Assembly (NCBI RefSeq): GCF_000002425.4
Contig: NC_037253.1
Span: 7,857,176-7,921,175 of the forward strand
Source of the DNA: Physcomitrium patens
Lineage: Eukaryota > Streptophyta > Bryopsida > Funariales > Funariaceae
DNA length: 64,000 nucleotides
Direction of reading: 5' to 3'
Part shown: positions 13,260-24,866 of the stretch, in pieces
Layout of the letters: each line of letters opens with the position of its first letter
How positions within the stretch are numbered: the first letter of the stretch is position 1
Notes under the pieces: generated by a model
Seen by the model: the letters and a program-made list of their open reading frames with translations, nothing else
Database searches by the model: none
Told to the model about the DNA's origin: nothing
Translations under genes and position numbers: made by a program

Positions 13260-14210
13260 TGGCTTGGTATAAAATTCTTTCAATTACAAAATATGGAAGA
13301 TTTAATAGATCCAAGTATGTGGCAAAAGCTCGAGATGATATACGACATTAGAAATCATTGCAGAAATGTAAAAATGTCTAAGCCATTGACGTGCCAGTTT
13401 ACAATTTTGAGTTGATGTAGCAAGTGATAAGTTGGAATTAGAGAGTAATACCTAATCACCCTCTTAGGAGGTCTTGTGTTGTTGGTGGTTATTTGCATAT
13501 TACTTTTGTCAATTTTGTGTAGTAAAGAGGTGATGTCATGCTTCTTGTAAGGCCATTGTATAAACTCTTTCATTATTGAATTATTGGTATTAATGAAACA
13601 ATAGAGAGTTCTTGGCATAATTGGATGTTAATTGATGTTAAGAAAAAATGGTGAATGATCAGTACTTACTTGAATACTATTATTATAAGCAAATTCCAAA
13701 GACGTCAAGTATTCATCCAATCATTATTATGACCTACTATAAATACCTATAACATATCTTCAAAGGTCCAATTTACATGCTTTATTGGTCTATCTGTTTG
13801 AAAATAGAAGGTTGTAGACATGGCAAGTCATTTGTCTAGTAGCTTAAACAAGGCTTACCAAAAGCTTCTTGTGAAGCATGGATCTCAATTTGAAACAATG
13901 ACACAAGTTAATCTATAGTGATAAAAGACAATATTAAAGAAGACCCATACAAGTGTTGAGGCATCAATATCCGAGTATATCATAGTAAAGTGAAGTTGCT
14001 TCAATAGTCAATCCACAAAGATAGCAACCGCAATACGATTATAAGGTGTCTATGATAAACACATAATGAGATCTATAGTCACTTACTCCCAATGTGCCGT
14101 AGGTAGTAGAATTGCCTACAATGATCCAAGAGACATTGCATTGCATGCTTAATTTTATTGATATGACTTGCAAGAGTGTACAAAAGTTCAAACATCATGA
14201 TCAAAAAACA
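13260..14210 (-). pseudogene. Integrase remnant of the nested gypsy element
   Basis: Read on the minus strand, this shows the core of a Ty3/gypsy (chromovirus-like) integrase across stops: V-D-R-L at the start, then V-I-V-S-N-x-D-P-C-F-T-R-S-F-W, then L-A-M-S-T-T-F-Y-F-Q-T-D-R-P, then E-F-A-Y-N-N-S-I-Q-V-S-T. The second catalytic aspartate region (S-D-x-D in the family) reads S-N here. The C-terminal part runs toward 13260, with text resembling the post-integrase domain. No intact frame remains. Confidence 0.6.
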
Positions 14211-14243
14211 TATCCTTGAAATCTGTTATAGAGTCTTTTTTTG

Positions 14244-14329
14244 CAATATAAGTAAAAGTAGCTTTTTTCAATATAGCTACTTTTACCTATATTTTACTTA
14301 TATTGAGAAACAATAGCTATTCTCAATAT
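14244..14329. repeat. Compound inverted repeats (possible cruciform)
   Basis: Three perfect inverted repeats overlap or adjoin. A 14-bp pair CAATATAAGTAAAA (14244-14257) / TTTTACTTATATTG (14292-14305) encloses a 12-bp pair GTAAAAGTAGCT (14252-14263) / AGCTACTTTTAC (14275-14286). A 10-bp pair ATATTGAGAA (14300-14309) / TTCTCAATAT (14320-14329) follows. The block sits at the join between the gag-like and integrase parts of the nested element. Confidence 0.7.
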
Positions 14330-14459
14330 TGGTCCTTAACGCCTTTACTATAGAGCCTCGTTTCTCTGCTCTGTCTTATTATTGACTTTGTGAATTTTGA
14401 GACTATGAATCTGTCTTATTTTATTGGTACTTGAATTTTGATATTTTGGACAACCTTTG

Positions 14460-15400
14460 ATCTGATGGCTTGGCTCCCAAAAATAAAAATATAATTTCTT
14501 TTGCACCAATATTTATTGTCTTTGTGGTGTCAATGATCCTTATAGGGCATTAATTTCTATTGGTGTTGATTTTTATGCTATAATATTAAATAGCAGCATA
14601 GGACTTTGTGCTATAGGTTGTGCTTCACAATTTTTGAAATCTATATCATCAACCCTCTTTGCAATCCTAATTGCTTCTTGAAACATTTGTGGATCTTTTA
14701 GTTCCACCTCTCATTAGATCTCAAGTTTCAAACCTCGTAGATATTGATCCATCATCTTCACCTCTAAAACATTATCAATTTAGAGACATAGTGATTTGAA
14801 TCAAAAGACATAATCTTGCCGTGACCTAAATTGTGTAAGATTTTTCAACTAATAGTATGCTATCTTCACCATATGCATAGATCAAAATTAATTCTTAAAC
14901 TCGGTCTCAAATTTCTTCCAAGCACAAAATCTACCTTGAGCTCCATAGCTTTGAATTTAATGTCTCCACCAAATGGATGCCATATCTTTCAAATACCTAA
15001 CTATATACATAATTCCTTTAGTGGTATTTGCCTTAGATAGTTGGAGGTATTGTCGCATGTTGAAGAACCATTGACATGCATCTTCTTGCCTTGAAGTCCC
15101 AAAGTATGTACTAGACTTACTCAATTTTAGCCTAGTAGATGTTGACTCCCTTATCCTAGAGGCTTCTATTTGTCCTTATAAAGTAGCTATCTGATCTAAG
15201 AGGTGTTTTAATTGAGCCTCCATCCAGGATTGCTCCATCTATCTTCCGTGTTGTTATTTTCAATTAGACTCCATTATTATAATATTTTCTCACCTTTCGG
15301 TTGTCTTTTTAAGAGTAGCTTGTGGTAGCCTCAAAAAAGTACTTAGTATAACGACAATAACTAATCTTAATCTAGATGATGACTATCAACACACTACTAA
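14460..15400 (-). pseudogene. Gag-like remnant of the nested gypsy element
   Basis: The position just downstream of the primer-binding site on the minus strand, and a weakly preserved knuckle-like stretch near 14470-14560 (F-G-S-Q-A-I-R-S-K-V-V pattern), suggest gag. The cysteines are no longer present, and the call rests mainly on location. Confidence 0.35.
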
Positions 15401-15430
15401 AGAATAGTCTAATACTTGCTTTGATATAAA

Positions 15431-15961
15431 TGAAATAGGACCAATCTCTCTCGAGAATCTAAGACTCTTATAATCTATAGCTATATAAAATCTCATCACA
15501 AAGTAAGACAAAATAGACTAGAACAAAATTGATTAAAATTGAAGGGAATAGGATACAAAAGACAAAATTGAACAAACAAAACTAAAATAGAATAGAACTG
15601 AATAAAAAAATATAAAATCAAATTTTACTAAGAAAAAAGGTATAAAGCTATACTTGACCAGATACTCCAAAAGACCTTGGCTAGTCATATTTATATTTTA
15701 TTCTACTACCTTAGACTTTTTAGAATATTCTTAGATGATGGATCTTACTTAGATAACCATCCTAAACTCTTTTTAAAAGGTTCCATGGTAGGCCCTACTT
15801 AAACAATCTACTTAAGTTTTTTTAGAATATTCTATAATGTATCCTATATAGTCTACTAACCTAATCCCAATTCTATAAACTTCCATATTTTCTCAAATAT
15901 CATTCCAACTATCTATCGTTATATGCCAACAAAATATATATCTTATCTATACCTTGTTATA
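15431..15961 (-). repeat. 5' LTR of the nested gypsy element
   Basis: The right-hand LTR of the nested element. Its plus-strand left end TGAAATAGG corresponds to TGAAACAAG at 12458. Its inner edge abuts the tRNA-Met-type primer-binding site. GATTA at 15962-15966 follows it. Confidence 0.85.
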
Positions 15962-16618
15962 GATTATATTGAAAATTTATTAAAATTTGAATAGAGTTTA
16001 TTTAGGATTTATTTAAAAATTTATTAGATTTTGATTATAATTATATTAGAATTTTATTGGATTCACTTAGAATTTTATTAAGATTTTATTAGAATTTGAT
16101 TTGAATTTAATTAAAATTTTTTTAAAGATTTATTTAAGATTTTATTAAGATATGTTTAGGATTATATTAGAATTTATTTAGGATTTATTTAAGGTATTAT
16201 TAAGATTTTATTTATTTATTTAGAGTTTGATTGAGATTTTTTTAAGAATTTTTAAAGATTACATTAAGACTTAATTAAGATTTGTTTAAAATTTATATTT
16301 TTTGTATTTTTTGATTTTTTTGTTTTTTTATTTTTTTTAGGAGTTTTTTTAATTTTTTTTTTCATAATATTTTTATAAAATTTTCATAATATTTTTGTAA
16401 AGTTTTTAAAAATTCTTTAAATTTCTTTATATTTCTTTTGTAATTTTTTTAAGACTTCTTTTGGATTTGATTAAGATTTGATTAGGATTATTAAACTTTA
16501 ATTGGAACTTATTTAAGATTCTCTTAAAATAATTAGGATCTTATTATTTCAATTTTTAATTTACCTTCTAAAAAAAATATCAAGTGCATTTTAAAGCAAG
16601 ATTTTATATAATACGACA
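15962..16618 (+). repeat. 3' LTR of gypsy-1, right part
   Basis: It resumes the low-complexity LTR tail (repeated AGGATTTATTTA and AAGATTTTATTA words) and ends near ATAATACGACA, matching 5303-5313 of the 5' LTR. Its first five bases, GATTA, are the right copy of the nested element's duplication. Confidence 0.65.
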
Positions 16619-16624
16619 ATGTCT

Positions 16625-16964
16625 TGTATATGTTGGTGACTTGTGATATTAGTGTGCAATATGGCCTACATGTACAAAACTTCTCTTATAAATTAGACAA
16701 ATTTATTATAAATTAAATTGTATTAAAAGTCTTATAAAATGTTGCTACATAGCTCTTATATATATATAATCAAGAATAAAGCCTTCTTCACTCTTATCAA
16801 TGTCGTCTTATTTTTGGTCTTATTTCATGAGTTTTTAATATTTTTTTTTTGAAAATAATTATTATAATCTTAGTATTATATTATTTTTTAAAAAATATCT
16901 ACTATTTTTTAATATCAAAAGAGTGTATTGATCCTTTGGTAATTTGTGATTTTTGTCCTTGACA
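16625..16964 (-). repeat. S-family repeat, inverted partial copy
   Basis: On the minus strand it begins TGTCAAGGACA at 16964 and can be aligned with 2996-3330. It stops at the end of the gypsy-1 LTR. A curiosity: reading gypsy-2 pol on the minus strand, the frame passes V-D-D-K-I-stop-L...N-I-K and enters this repeat without a gap, so the boundary between element body and repeat is not certain. Confidence 0.5.
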
Positions 16965-17019
16965 TCTTGATATTATGATAAAATAACTATATCTTGTCAT
17001 CAACACAAAATGGAGGTTG

Positions 17020-17780
17020 TTCCTTTTAATAGGTATTTGTATTAATTTTATATCTTTTTTTAGCTTTCTTTAATTTTACCTTCATTGTTGTATGTAACTC
17101 GAATAAATAATTGGCCAAATTTTTTGCTGCATGATCATGAACTTTTTAGAACTTAAAATTATCAAATTATAGATAATAATCATAATTAACATAGAAAGGT
17201 GTTTATTAAGTAAAAAAATGTATTGTATTAATATTGGCAAATACTTCCAATGGCAAAAAAATTATTCAATTATCGTCATGGTAGTTAATGGTATATTTCA
17301 AATACTGCTCCAAAAATTTAATTTAATTGTATTGATTGTCCATTAGTTTAACAATAGAAAGCCAAAGATACTTTTATATTCATCTTTAATGTCTTAAATT
17401 TTTTTTGTCTAAAACCTTGATACAAATTGAAATCTTCTATCGAATATAATATTTTTTGAAAATCAATAATAGCAATAAATATTGTCATGGAAAAATTTAG
17501 CTATTTTTTTACATATGATAGATTTTGTATATGTCATAAAACATGCTATCTTGATGAAATAATATATTATCACAAATATAGAGTCATATAAAATTAAAAT
17601 TTAAAGATTTATAATAAAATCTATAGAAATAAAAGATCATGGTTGTTTTGGTATAGAAAATGGTTAAAGAAGTCTATAAGTTTGATGAAAAGGAATTTTT
17701 GATCTTAAAATAATATGAAATAATTGTACAAAGTTATTTTTAACTACCCTCTATATTTGGAGCCATCAAAAAGCTCTTGA
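17020..17780 (-). pseudogene. Gypsy-2 integrase remnant
   Basis: The minus-strand reading shows the integrase tail of Ty3/gypsy elements despite stops: L-E-Q-Y-L-K-Y-T-I-N-Y-H, then F-L-P-L-E-V-F-A, then T-P-F-Y-V-N-Y-D-Y-Y, then a lysine-rich helix with K-K-A/S-K-K-R-Y-K. The usual F-A-Y-N-N motif is altered. A second copy of the same region lies at 59540-60540. Confidence 0.65.
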
Positions 17781-18469
17781 TAGTAACTCTAAAATCTTGT
17801 TGAATCCAAAATGTCTTATAGTTGGCAAATTATGAGAAGTTTACAGAGCATGTAATTGTGCTTTATTTTCTAAAATATATAAGTAATCTTCAAAAAAAAA
17901 ATATTATTTTTAAGTTCACATTTAGAAGTATCATGAGATTTAGGTAGATTATTCTTAATATTATGCATAAAAAGATGTGATGATATTTTGATTTAACTAG
18001 ATTAAAAAAGATAGAATTAATAGTCAATGTTGATTTTATTGTTCAAAGATGAAATTGCTCTAGCTTCAAAAAAGATATTTATTGTTAATTAAAAAATATA
18101 TTTTTATCATTTGATATAAAATAAGAACTTTTTAAAAGAAAATCTTATAAATATTTTTATTTTTTTAATTAATAAGTAATTTTGAATTTAAATCTTAATA
18201 AGCACATGGTCTATTGAACTTGTCAATAATTTTAAATGTGTGCTGATATAAAATACTTGAGGTTCTTATGATTTGTATAAATAATTATTGAGCTTAAAGT
18301 GTTATCTTGACAATAGTGCTATTCTTGAAATGAATTCACATATAAAAGGAATCTTATGTTGTGGATCTTGTAATTGATCTAAAATCTTAAAAAATATTTT
18401 GAATGAAAAGCCACTGGATGAAGTTTGTTATCCATTTGTATATATAATAATATTGTATTTAAGATAAGG

Positions 18470-19358
18470 TTATATGCATTATTTTCTTATAAAATAAACT
18501 ATATGGTGAATATATTTTATTTAAAAAGATTCTAATTAAAAAATATAGTAGTAAAATTTATATAAAAGATAGGAAGGTAATAAAAATATTAAGTGCTAAT
18601 GGTGCTTTTTGTAAAAAGAGCTTCTACTTACTTTGTACAACCAAAAATAAGATAATACAAAGTAAATAAAAATATTAATAAAGACATCTTTAGAAAAAAA
18701 ATTAAAAATATTTTATAAGAATTATTACATTAAAAAAATAAAAATTTATATTTAAAGAGAATTTATTATAAATCAAGGTCAAAATCAAATCCAAAAGTAT
18801 AAAATTATGCATATATTGTAATTTTAGATTTTTTTTTAATTGAAGAATAAAGTTAGAAAAGAATCTTTATTTAAATATTATTTTAAAATGATTTGAATTA
18901 CTTTTTAATTTTAATAGATACTGGGATTTTAAGATTGCTATAGATATTTGATCATGATTTTTTAAGATTTGATTAATTTTTTTTCAAGATTTAGTTAAAA
19001 TTTAATTATTTTTTTTAAAAATTTATTAAATATTTTCTTAGGATTTATTTAGGATTTTCTTAAGATTTACCCATGATTTCTTTCTATAGTATATTTAAAG
19101 ATATTTTTTTATTTTTTAAATATTTTATTTTCATTATTTAAAAATATTTAAAATTTTTCTTTATAATTTTTTAAAAATTTCTATTAGAAAAATTTAAATA
19201 TTTTTTTAGAATTAATTAAAATTTAATTAAGATTATTAAGATTCAAATGAGATTTATTTAGGATTTTATTAAAGTTTTTAGGACCTTTTTTTTGCAATTT
19301 CTAGCTTATCTTCCATAGCCAAGTGCCTCATGCATTCTCAAAGAAGATAATATATTAT
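18470..19358 (+). repeat. Solo or partial LTR of the gypsy-1 family inserted in gypsy-2
   Basis: A plus-strand copy of the gypsy-1 LTR. It shares 'GCTTCTACTTACTTTGTAC', the 'AATCAAGGTCAAAATCAAAT' block, 'TATAAAATTATGCA' and the terminal 'CTTATCTTCCATAGCCAAGTG' region. At ~0.89 kb it is shorter than the 1.44-kb LTR, with a deletion in the middle. It divides the gypsy-2 reverse transcriptase from its integrase. No internal gypsy-1 sequence is attached, as expected after LTR-LTR recombination. Confidence 0.6.
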
Positions 19359-19362
19359 TAAA

Positions 19363-19560
19363 TTAATTAAAAATTCTTGATAATAATAATAGAAAATATT
19401 TATTCTTAATGCTGATATTATTAAGTCTTTGATAATTTATTTCTATATGTATCAATCTATCTTTTTTTTTTACAAATTGGATAGGTGCTCTTGATAGAGA
19501 TTTTGAATAGCATAAGTTTTTTACTAGATTCTTATGATTGTATGCATTAAATAAAATCAA
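19363..19560 (-). pseudogene. Gypsy-2 reverse transcriptase fragment
   Basis: A 65-codon open minus-strand stretch carries the fingers/palm signature A-P-I-Q-F-V-K-K-K-D, then I-E-I-N-Y-Q-R-L-N-N and I-K-N-K-Y-F-L. This is the Ty3/gypsy pattern around the first catalytic region. An aspartate normally found in 'DYR-LN' is asparagine here (GAC to AAC type change). The frame is cut by stops on both sides. Confidence 0.75.
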
Positions 19561-20129
19561 CTCATTTTGTAAAAAGCTAGATTAGTCCAATTGGTGGTTG
19601 AAGTTTTTCTTAAAGATCAATTAAACAGTGATATTGACATTGCTTCAAAAAAATATCTACTTTCTTCTTGTCAAAAATGTCTTGATAAGCTATATATTGG
19701 CTTAAAATGCCACTAAAAGACTTTCTACCATCAAAAATGGATGTAACATAAATAACTAAAGATTACTATTCTTTTGTATTATGCATGAAAGCTCTTACAC
19801 CTACCAATAAGGTTGTGGTTGTACTAGACTTATGACTTTCTATTTACATAATAAAAATTTAGATTATACTATAAAAAAAATTAAGATTATAAGAAATCCA
19901 ATCTATTCAAGGTTTATACTTTTATAGCCAAAAAAAATCTAAAATAATTGGATTAAAAAGAGATCTAATAATACTAAATATTATTAAGCTATTATGACTA
20001 TTAATTTCTATATTTATATGAATAATTTAATAGATAATATTTCTAAAAAATAATAAAAAAATCATCTTTAACTTCTACATGTATAAGCTTAGTTTCTTGA
20101 TTAAAGATATTTTTTTTACTTAATAAAGT

Positions 20130-20440
20130 CTTTGTGTATAAAACAAGTTGAGGCTCCTAAATCTAATAAGACAAAGACTTTGTAAATTTTTGGTTCTAAA
20201 TAGATGTCTATTATAAAGTAAGATAAAAGATTTGAAGAAAAAATTGAACCTTCACTTAGTATTGCATAGGATTCTAACTACACAACTCTTATTATAGTTA
20301 GACAAAATTATTTTTTAATACATTATCTTCTTGGATAATCATGCTCTTGATTTTGGAATTGTATTGCTTCTTTGGAAAATATTGAGCAATATGTTTAGAT
20401 TTTCTATAATATAAGTACAATCTTCTTTAATAACATTCAA
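20130..20440 (-). pseudogene. Gypsy-2 protease core and gag zinc knuckle remnants
   Basis: The protease active site reads L-L-D-L-G-A-S-T-C-F-I, with the D-L-G codons at 20155-20163 (serine of DSG now leucine, TCA to TTA). To its right, about 20375-20420, the minus strand shows L-Y-L-Y-Y-R-K-S-K-H-I-A-Q. This has the spacing of a CCHC knuckle with the cysteines replaced by tyrosine or lost. Both are typical transition damage. Confidence 0.6.
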
Positions 20441-21759
20441 TTTTTTTTGCTTAGTGAGAGGTTTAAAATATTTTATATCAATTTGTATAGATTTTGGCTT
20501 TAATAAATAATTTTTTAAAATTTAGAAATTATCATCATGACTTGATGTATTCTTTTAAATCCAAATGTTTATTCTTGGCATTATTTAAAAAATTGATTGT
20601 CAGACACAATGGCTTGAGCAATAAATCTTTATAATAAATATATTGTTTAAATTATCAATAATAAATACTTGATATTATATTTTAATTTATATTAAAATTG
20701 ATTAATAAGGAATTTATTATTTTAATCCATAGTATAAATAATATTTTGGAATTTAATAGCATATCTTGTAGTTGATTGTGATTCTTACTATAAAAATAGA
20801 AATTTGGTCTTTGCTTCTTTTTTTCAATTACTTTCTATAAAAGAAGCTTAAATACATATAAGAATAAATTTAGATCATATATGAGTCATGAAGTCTTTTC
20901 TATCAAAAGTATAAATCAAAAAAGAATACTTTTAACTAGAAGTGTATTTATATATCCAATTTGAATAAATCCATCAAGATATTGAGAAGGATATTATTTT
21001 AGATAGAACTTAACTTGTTGAAAAAGTCTTCAAAATTTTGATCTTATTTCATCAAATTTTTTAGGCATACCAATCTTTAACTTTCTTGTACTTTTAGTAG
21101 TAAGACATTTAAAATTCAAATATAAAGTTAATCTACTTGCTTTGGTCAATTCGACAATTTTTTGAGACAAACATTGGATTTTATTTTTTACTTCTTCCAT
21201 ATATATATAGGAATAATACTTCTATGGTTGATAATAGTAATACATGAAATTTCTATCCTAAGAAAGTTAACAAGCTCATAAAGATTTATAATAGTTGCAA
21301 ATCTATTCTTATTTTTGTCAAGTATAGCTAAACACCTAGATTTTTGCTCCTAAAAATTGTAAGTTATTCCTATTATATTTCTACATATGAATTATCTTTT
21401 TTTTTCACATCAATGCTTAATAAAGATCATACTTTGTCTTTTAATGGTTGTGGCTTTGATATAAGTTTTTGGAATTGAAGATAATATCAAAGTCAAGGTT
21501 AATTATTTAGTTATTAAACTCTAAACCCATCTTTGACATCTTTTTTCTTTAATCTCTGCTTTATATTCTTTCATGTCTTTGTCAAAGTTGAAGTAGTCCA
21601 TTGATGTTTCTTACTTTGAATTAGAACATATCTTTCACTTGATGAATCTTATCTTATCATTTTTCTAGTCTTGTAATTTTTTTTTCCTTCTTGTGTTGAG
21701 AAATCTAAAGATCTTTATGAAAACTTCATTATAATATTTATGATTTGTTAATAAATCAA

Positions 21760-22899
21760 AGAAGAATAATGAAATGTCATAATAGAATGTCATAATAAAA
21801 TGTCTATTATGGAATGAAATGACATAATAGAAACTTTTTATTATAAATTCTCTTATAATATATAATATAAATTTATAGCTATTTATAGTTATTTTATAGT
21901 AAATTTTATTTAATACTATTTGAACTTAGTAAAATTACTTTATTTTTAATTACTTTAACTACCTAAGGTGGTTTTAACCACCTTATTTTTTTAACACATG
22001 GTTTGCTAACTTCTAATAATATATCTTTTTATACTAACTTTTCTTTATTTAATCCTATTTATACTAATTTTCTTTAAAATTTCTTTTATACCAAGTCTTC
22101 TCTTCTTCTCTTCTTTTTATATAAAGATTATTGTTCTTCTTTTCATTGTTTTTTCTTCTTATTTTTAATTTCTTTATATATCAATTATTTTATTTTTTTA
22201 ATTTATAAAAAAATAAAATTATTTCTCTCAAAAAATATAAAATATTAAAATTATTCTTCTTTAAAGAATTTAAATTATTTTATTTTATAAGTATAATTTA
22301 AACATTAATAGTAGCGTACATAATTTTTCCTTCTATTTCTATAATAGATGACTTCAATAAATCAACAAGTCAAATTAGAAGAAAATAATCAATAAATTTT
22401 AATATTAAATATAAATTTCTATAAATAAATGTAATCTATTTGGTTTAAGAAAAAAATCAATATTAGAAAACAAAGAATGGTAGTTTGAAGGTAAATGAAC
22501 AATAATCTTTAAAGCACAACAAAAAAAAATAGAGTTATCCATTCATTTCTAAAACAAAATAAGAATTATGAATTGATTCTCTTGTCTAATTATCAAAAAT
22601 ATACATTTTTATTCAAATAATTACTTAAATAATATGAGTATGTAGAAATAGATTAAAATAAATAAATTTATTCATAGATTGTAAAAAAACTTGGATGTTT
22701 GATAGTCTATATTATAGCACTTGATACATTGTTAATTTCAATAAGTCTCGCAAGCATTTAGTATATGAAGAAATGAAAATTGATTTGCTTAAGTAATAGA
22801 AAAAACTTGGTTCTATTGAGATTGGTGTAACCTTGGTACTATAGTGTCACTATAAAAGTATCATCCACCAATTCACAGATACTGCAATGACTCACCAAT

Positions 22900-22900
<1 letters not shown>
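21760..22900. other. AT-rich stretch, possible LTR of gypsy-2
   Basis: No coding signal. It has ATGTCATAATA-type repeats at 21770-21840 and a near-perfect palindrome at 21964-21985. The position just outside gypsy-2 gag suggests its 5' LTR, but I found no second copy at the other end. Confidence 0.3.
21964..21985. repeat. 22-bp palindrome
   Basis: TAAGGTGGTT (21964-21973), two T, AACCACCTTA (21976-21985). The arms are perfect 10-mers. It stands out for its G and C in a very AT-rich stretch. Confidence 0.8.

Positions 22901-22902
<2 letters not shown>

Positions 22903-22954
<52 letters not shown>
22903..22954. repeat. (TC)n-(TA)n compound microsatellite
   Basis: TC repeats from 22903 to about 22937 pass directly into TA repeats to 22954. 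Confidence 0.95.
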
Positions 22955-22979
22955 CATATATTTTAAATATATTAAATTA

Positions 22980-24027
22980 TTATTTTAGCTTTAAATATAT
23001 TAAATTATTAATTTAAATATATTAAATTATTATTTTAGCATATAATTGTCCATGAGAGAATATACGTTTTGGAAAACAAAGCCCTAGGATTTGTTGATCC
23101 TGGAATTTGTTATTTGTCATGAAAAAAACAAGTTTGACTGAGAACAGAGCTTGCCACCACTAGCCATAGTGCTTGTACTACAATTGAGAGCAGCAACAAA
23201 GGGGCCAAAAAAATTGGGAGAAGCTGAAGAGGAAAAACTCCATGTCTACTGAGACCGAAAAAACAACAATTTTGTCATGCCAAAGAAGGGGAGGAAAGGA
23301 GGGAGGATCTTGTTCTTCTCATAGAAGGAAAATATGGGGTGTTTTCAAAAAATATAATAATTAATAATAATAATATTTTTATAGACATTTATTATTGGTA
23401 GTATTATTATATTAATGTTTAAAAACTAAATACTTTTTTAAAATTTATAAGAAATAGTTTTTGGTACTTTGGACTTAAGGTCTCTATATCATAATTTTGG
23501 TAAATAATGAAATATACAAAAATTAGATGATTTATATTAAAAAAAATATATTAAAATAAAAAATTAATAAAATTTTATATTTATAATTACAAGTTTGTAA
23601 TAATAAGCTTTATTATATTCAAATTAATCTATTGTGTTTTTTTAAATTGACCCAAATCTCTTCTTAAAAAATCATGATATTATATAATATAAAAAATACA
23701 TAATTTATATTTACAACATTTTCACATCACTTACTTAACTAAGGCCTTTTCTGAAATGATTTGATGTAGTGTAAAAATCACCTATAGTTTTTCCATGGCT
23801 ATTTTAAAATAAAATTGTGTAATATGTTGATGCGACATTGTGGAGTCTTTTTTACATCTTAATAGTCCCAAAATCTTTAAAGAACTATTTTAAAATTTTT
23901 GATCTGTATTTTAAAAAAATTTAGTTAATATTGGAGATCAAAAATATAATTCTATTTTTTAATTTTCTTTTATTATTAATTTTTTTGGTATTTTTTTAAA
24001 AATTTCACAATTTTGGTAATAAAAAGA

Positions 24028-24063
<36 letters not shown>

Positions 24064-24866
24064 ACTCAATAGAATTAAAGAAGATGAATATATATATATA
24101 TATATATATATAAATTTGATTAGCTTACTATGCTACAATCTAATACTAGAAGTTAATAGAATTTGAAGATCCAATCTTTACTTCGTGTTAGAAAATGATA
24201 TTAACACAAGTAATTTTGATAAGAATACATATATCTTGCATTCAAATTAGATTCTTTAAGATTTTTTTAGTTAGAAAGATTTTAAAATTTTCTATCTTTT
24301 TCTATTGCACAGTCCAATAAGATTTGGAAGATAAAAAATGGCTACCAACTATCTTCTCCTTTATACAATCCAATCAAGTCACTAATTGTAATGACTTTGG
24401 TCCTTGTCTAAGAAAAATAACTAATTTAATTAAATCATAGTTGTGATATTTAAAAAAAAAATTAATGTCTTGGATTAATAATCAAAATCTTTCAACGGCT
24501 ATTTTCCAAGTAATAACCTTTTATACATGGATATATAATATATTCTTGATTAGAATAATTCCAACTTCAAAGTTCCAAATGGGATCACGTTTAGAGTTCT
24601 CTATTGCAAACAAATACATTGCATCATTTAACCATAATAGATCGTTTAGGCCATCCCAGCCTCATTGTGAGCTAACAATGTACTGTGGCGATGGAGCGTC
24701 GTAATAACCGCCGCCGCTGACGCAAGATCACGACACGACAGTCAACGGCAAATCCCTGTGGCAAACCTCTGCGGCAAGGTTGTCAATTGCGAAGCGAGGA
24801 TCGATGGAAGTAGCGGCACATGCATGGGATTGCCAATTCGAGCACATAATTTTGGAAAGCATTGGA
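22980..24866. other. Unassigned AT-rich stretch with GC-richer patches
   Basis: Mostly AT-rich with no domain seen. A patch at 23040-23340 and another at 24640-24866 have more G and C but only short frames. The second (with GCCGCCGCTGACGC near 24708) is host DNA just left of the copia-1 LTR. Confidence 0.4.
24031..24112. repeat. Two (TA)n microsatellites
   Basis: TA runs at 24031-24058 and 24088-24112, separated by about 30 bases. Confidence 0.95.

Larger units (their letters stand above)
12458..15961 (-). mobile_element. Nested, internally deleted Ty3/gypsy element in the gypsy-1 LTR
   Basis: Two LTRs of 532 and 531 bases (12458-12989 and 15431-15961) bracket a short 2.44-kb interior. A perfect 5-bp duplication, GATTA, lies at 12453-12457 and 15962-15966, so the ends are firm. 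The element reads on the minus strand: a primer-binding site complementary to initiator tRNA-Met (TATCAAAGC core on the minus strand, about 15416-15428) sits beside the right LTR. The interior has a gag-like part and an integrase part, but I see no protease or reverse transcriptase, so it is a deletion derivative that could only have moved in trans. It is younger than gypsy-1, whose LTR it splits. Confidence 0.85.
3870..16618 (+). mobile_element. Gypsy-1: decayed Ty3/gypsy LTR retrotransposon, with nested insertion
   Basis: Two long terminal repeats (3870-5313, and 11304-12457 continued at 15962-16618) flank a degenerate gag-pol region in the order gag zinc knuckle, protease, reverse transcriptase, integrase, which defines a Ty3/gypsy element on the plus strand. 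The LTR starts (TGTTATGTCATAATATA and TGTCATGTTGTAATATA) differ only by C/T and G/A changes. A purine-rich tract (GGAAGATGGA) lies just before the 3' LTR. The coding region is full of stops and frameshifts, so the element cannot encode its own proteins. The 3' LTR is split by another element at 12458-15961. I could not find a target-site duplication at the outer ends. Confidence 0.8.
16965..21760 (-). mobile_element. Gypsy-2: decayed Ty3/gypsy element, interrupted by an LTR
   Basis: Minus-strand gag-pol order from right to left: gag with degraded zinc knuckle (about 20375-20420), protease (20155-20163 core), reverse transcriptase (19363-19560), then, beyond an inserted gypsy-1-type LTR, integrase (about 17100-17750). 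Left and right LTRs could not be defined with confidence. The right end is placed where gag-like text fades (about 21760), and an AT-rich LTR-like stretch may follow to about 22300. All frames are broken. Confidence 0.65.

Noticed and set aside
14831-15040. 69-codon plus-strand frame
   Set aside because: It lies antisense within the gag-like part of the nested gypsy element; no supporting motif.
3865-16625. Target-site duplication for gypsy-1
   Set aside because: Flanks TTCAA (left) and ATGTC (right) do not match, and the right LTR end is uncertain, so none is claimed.
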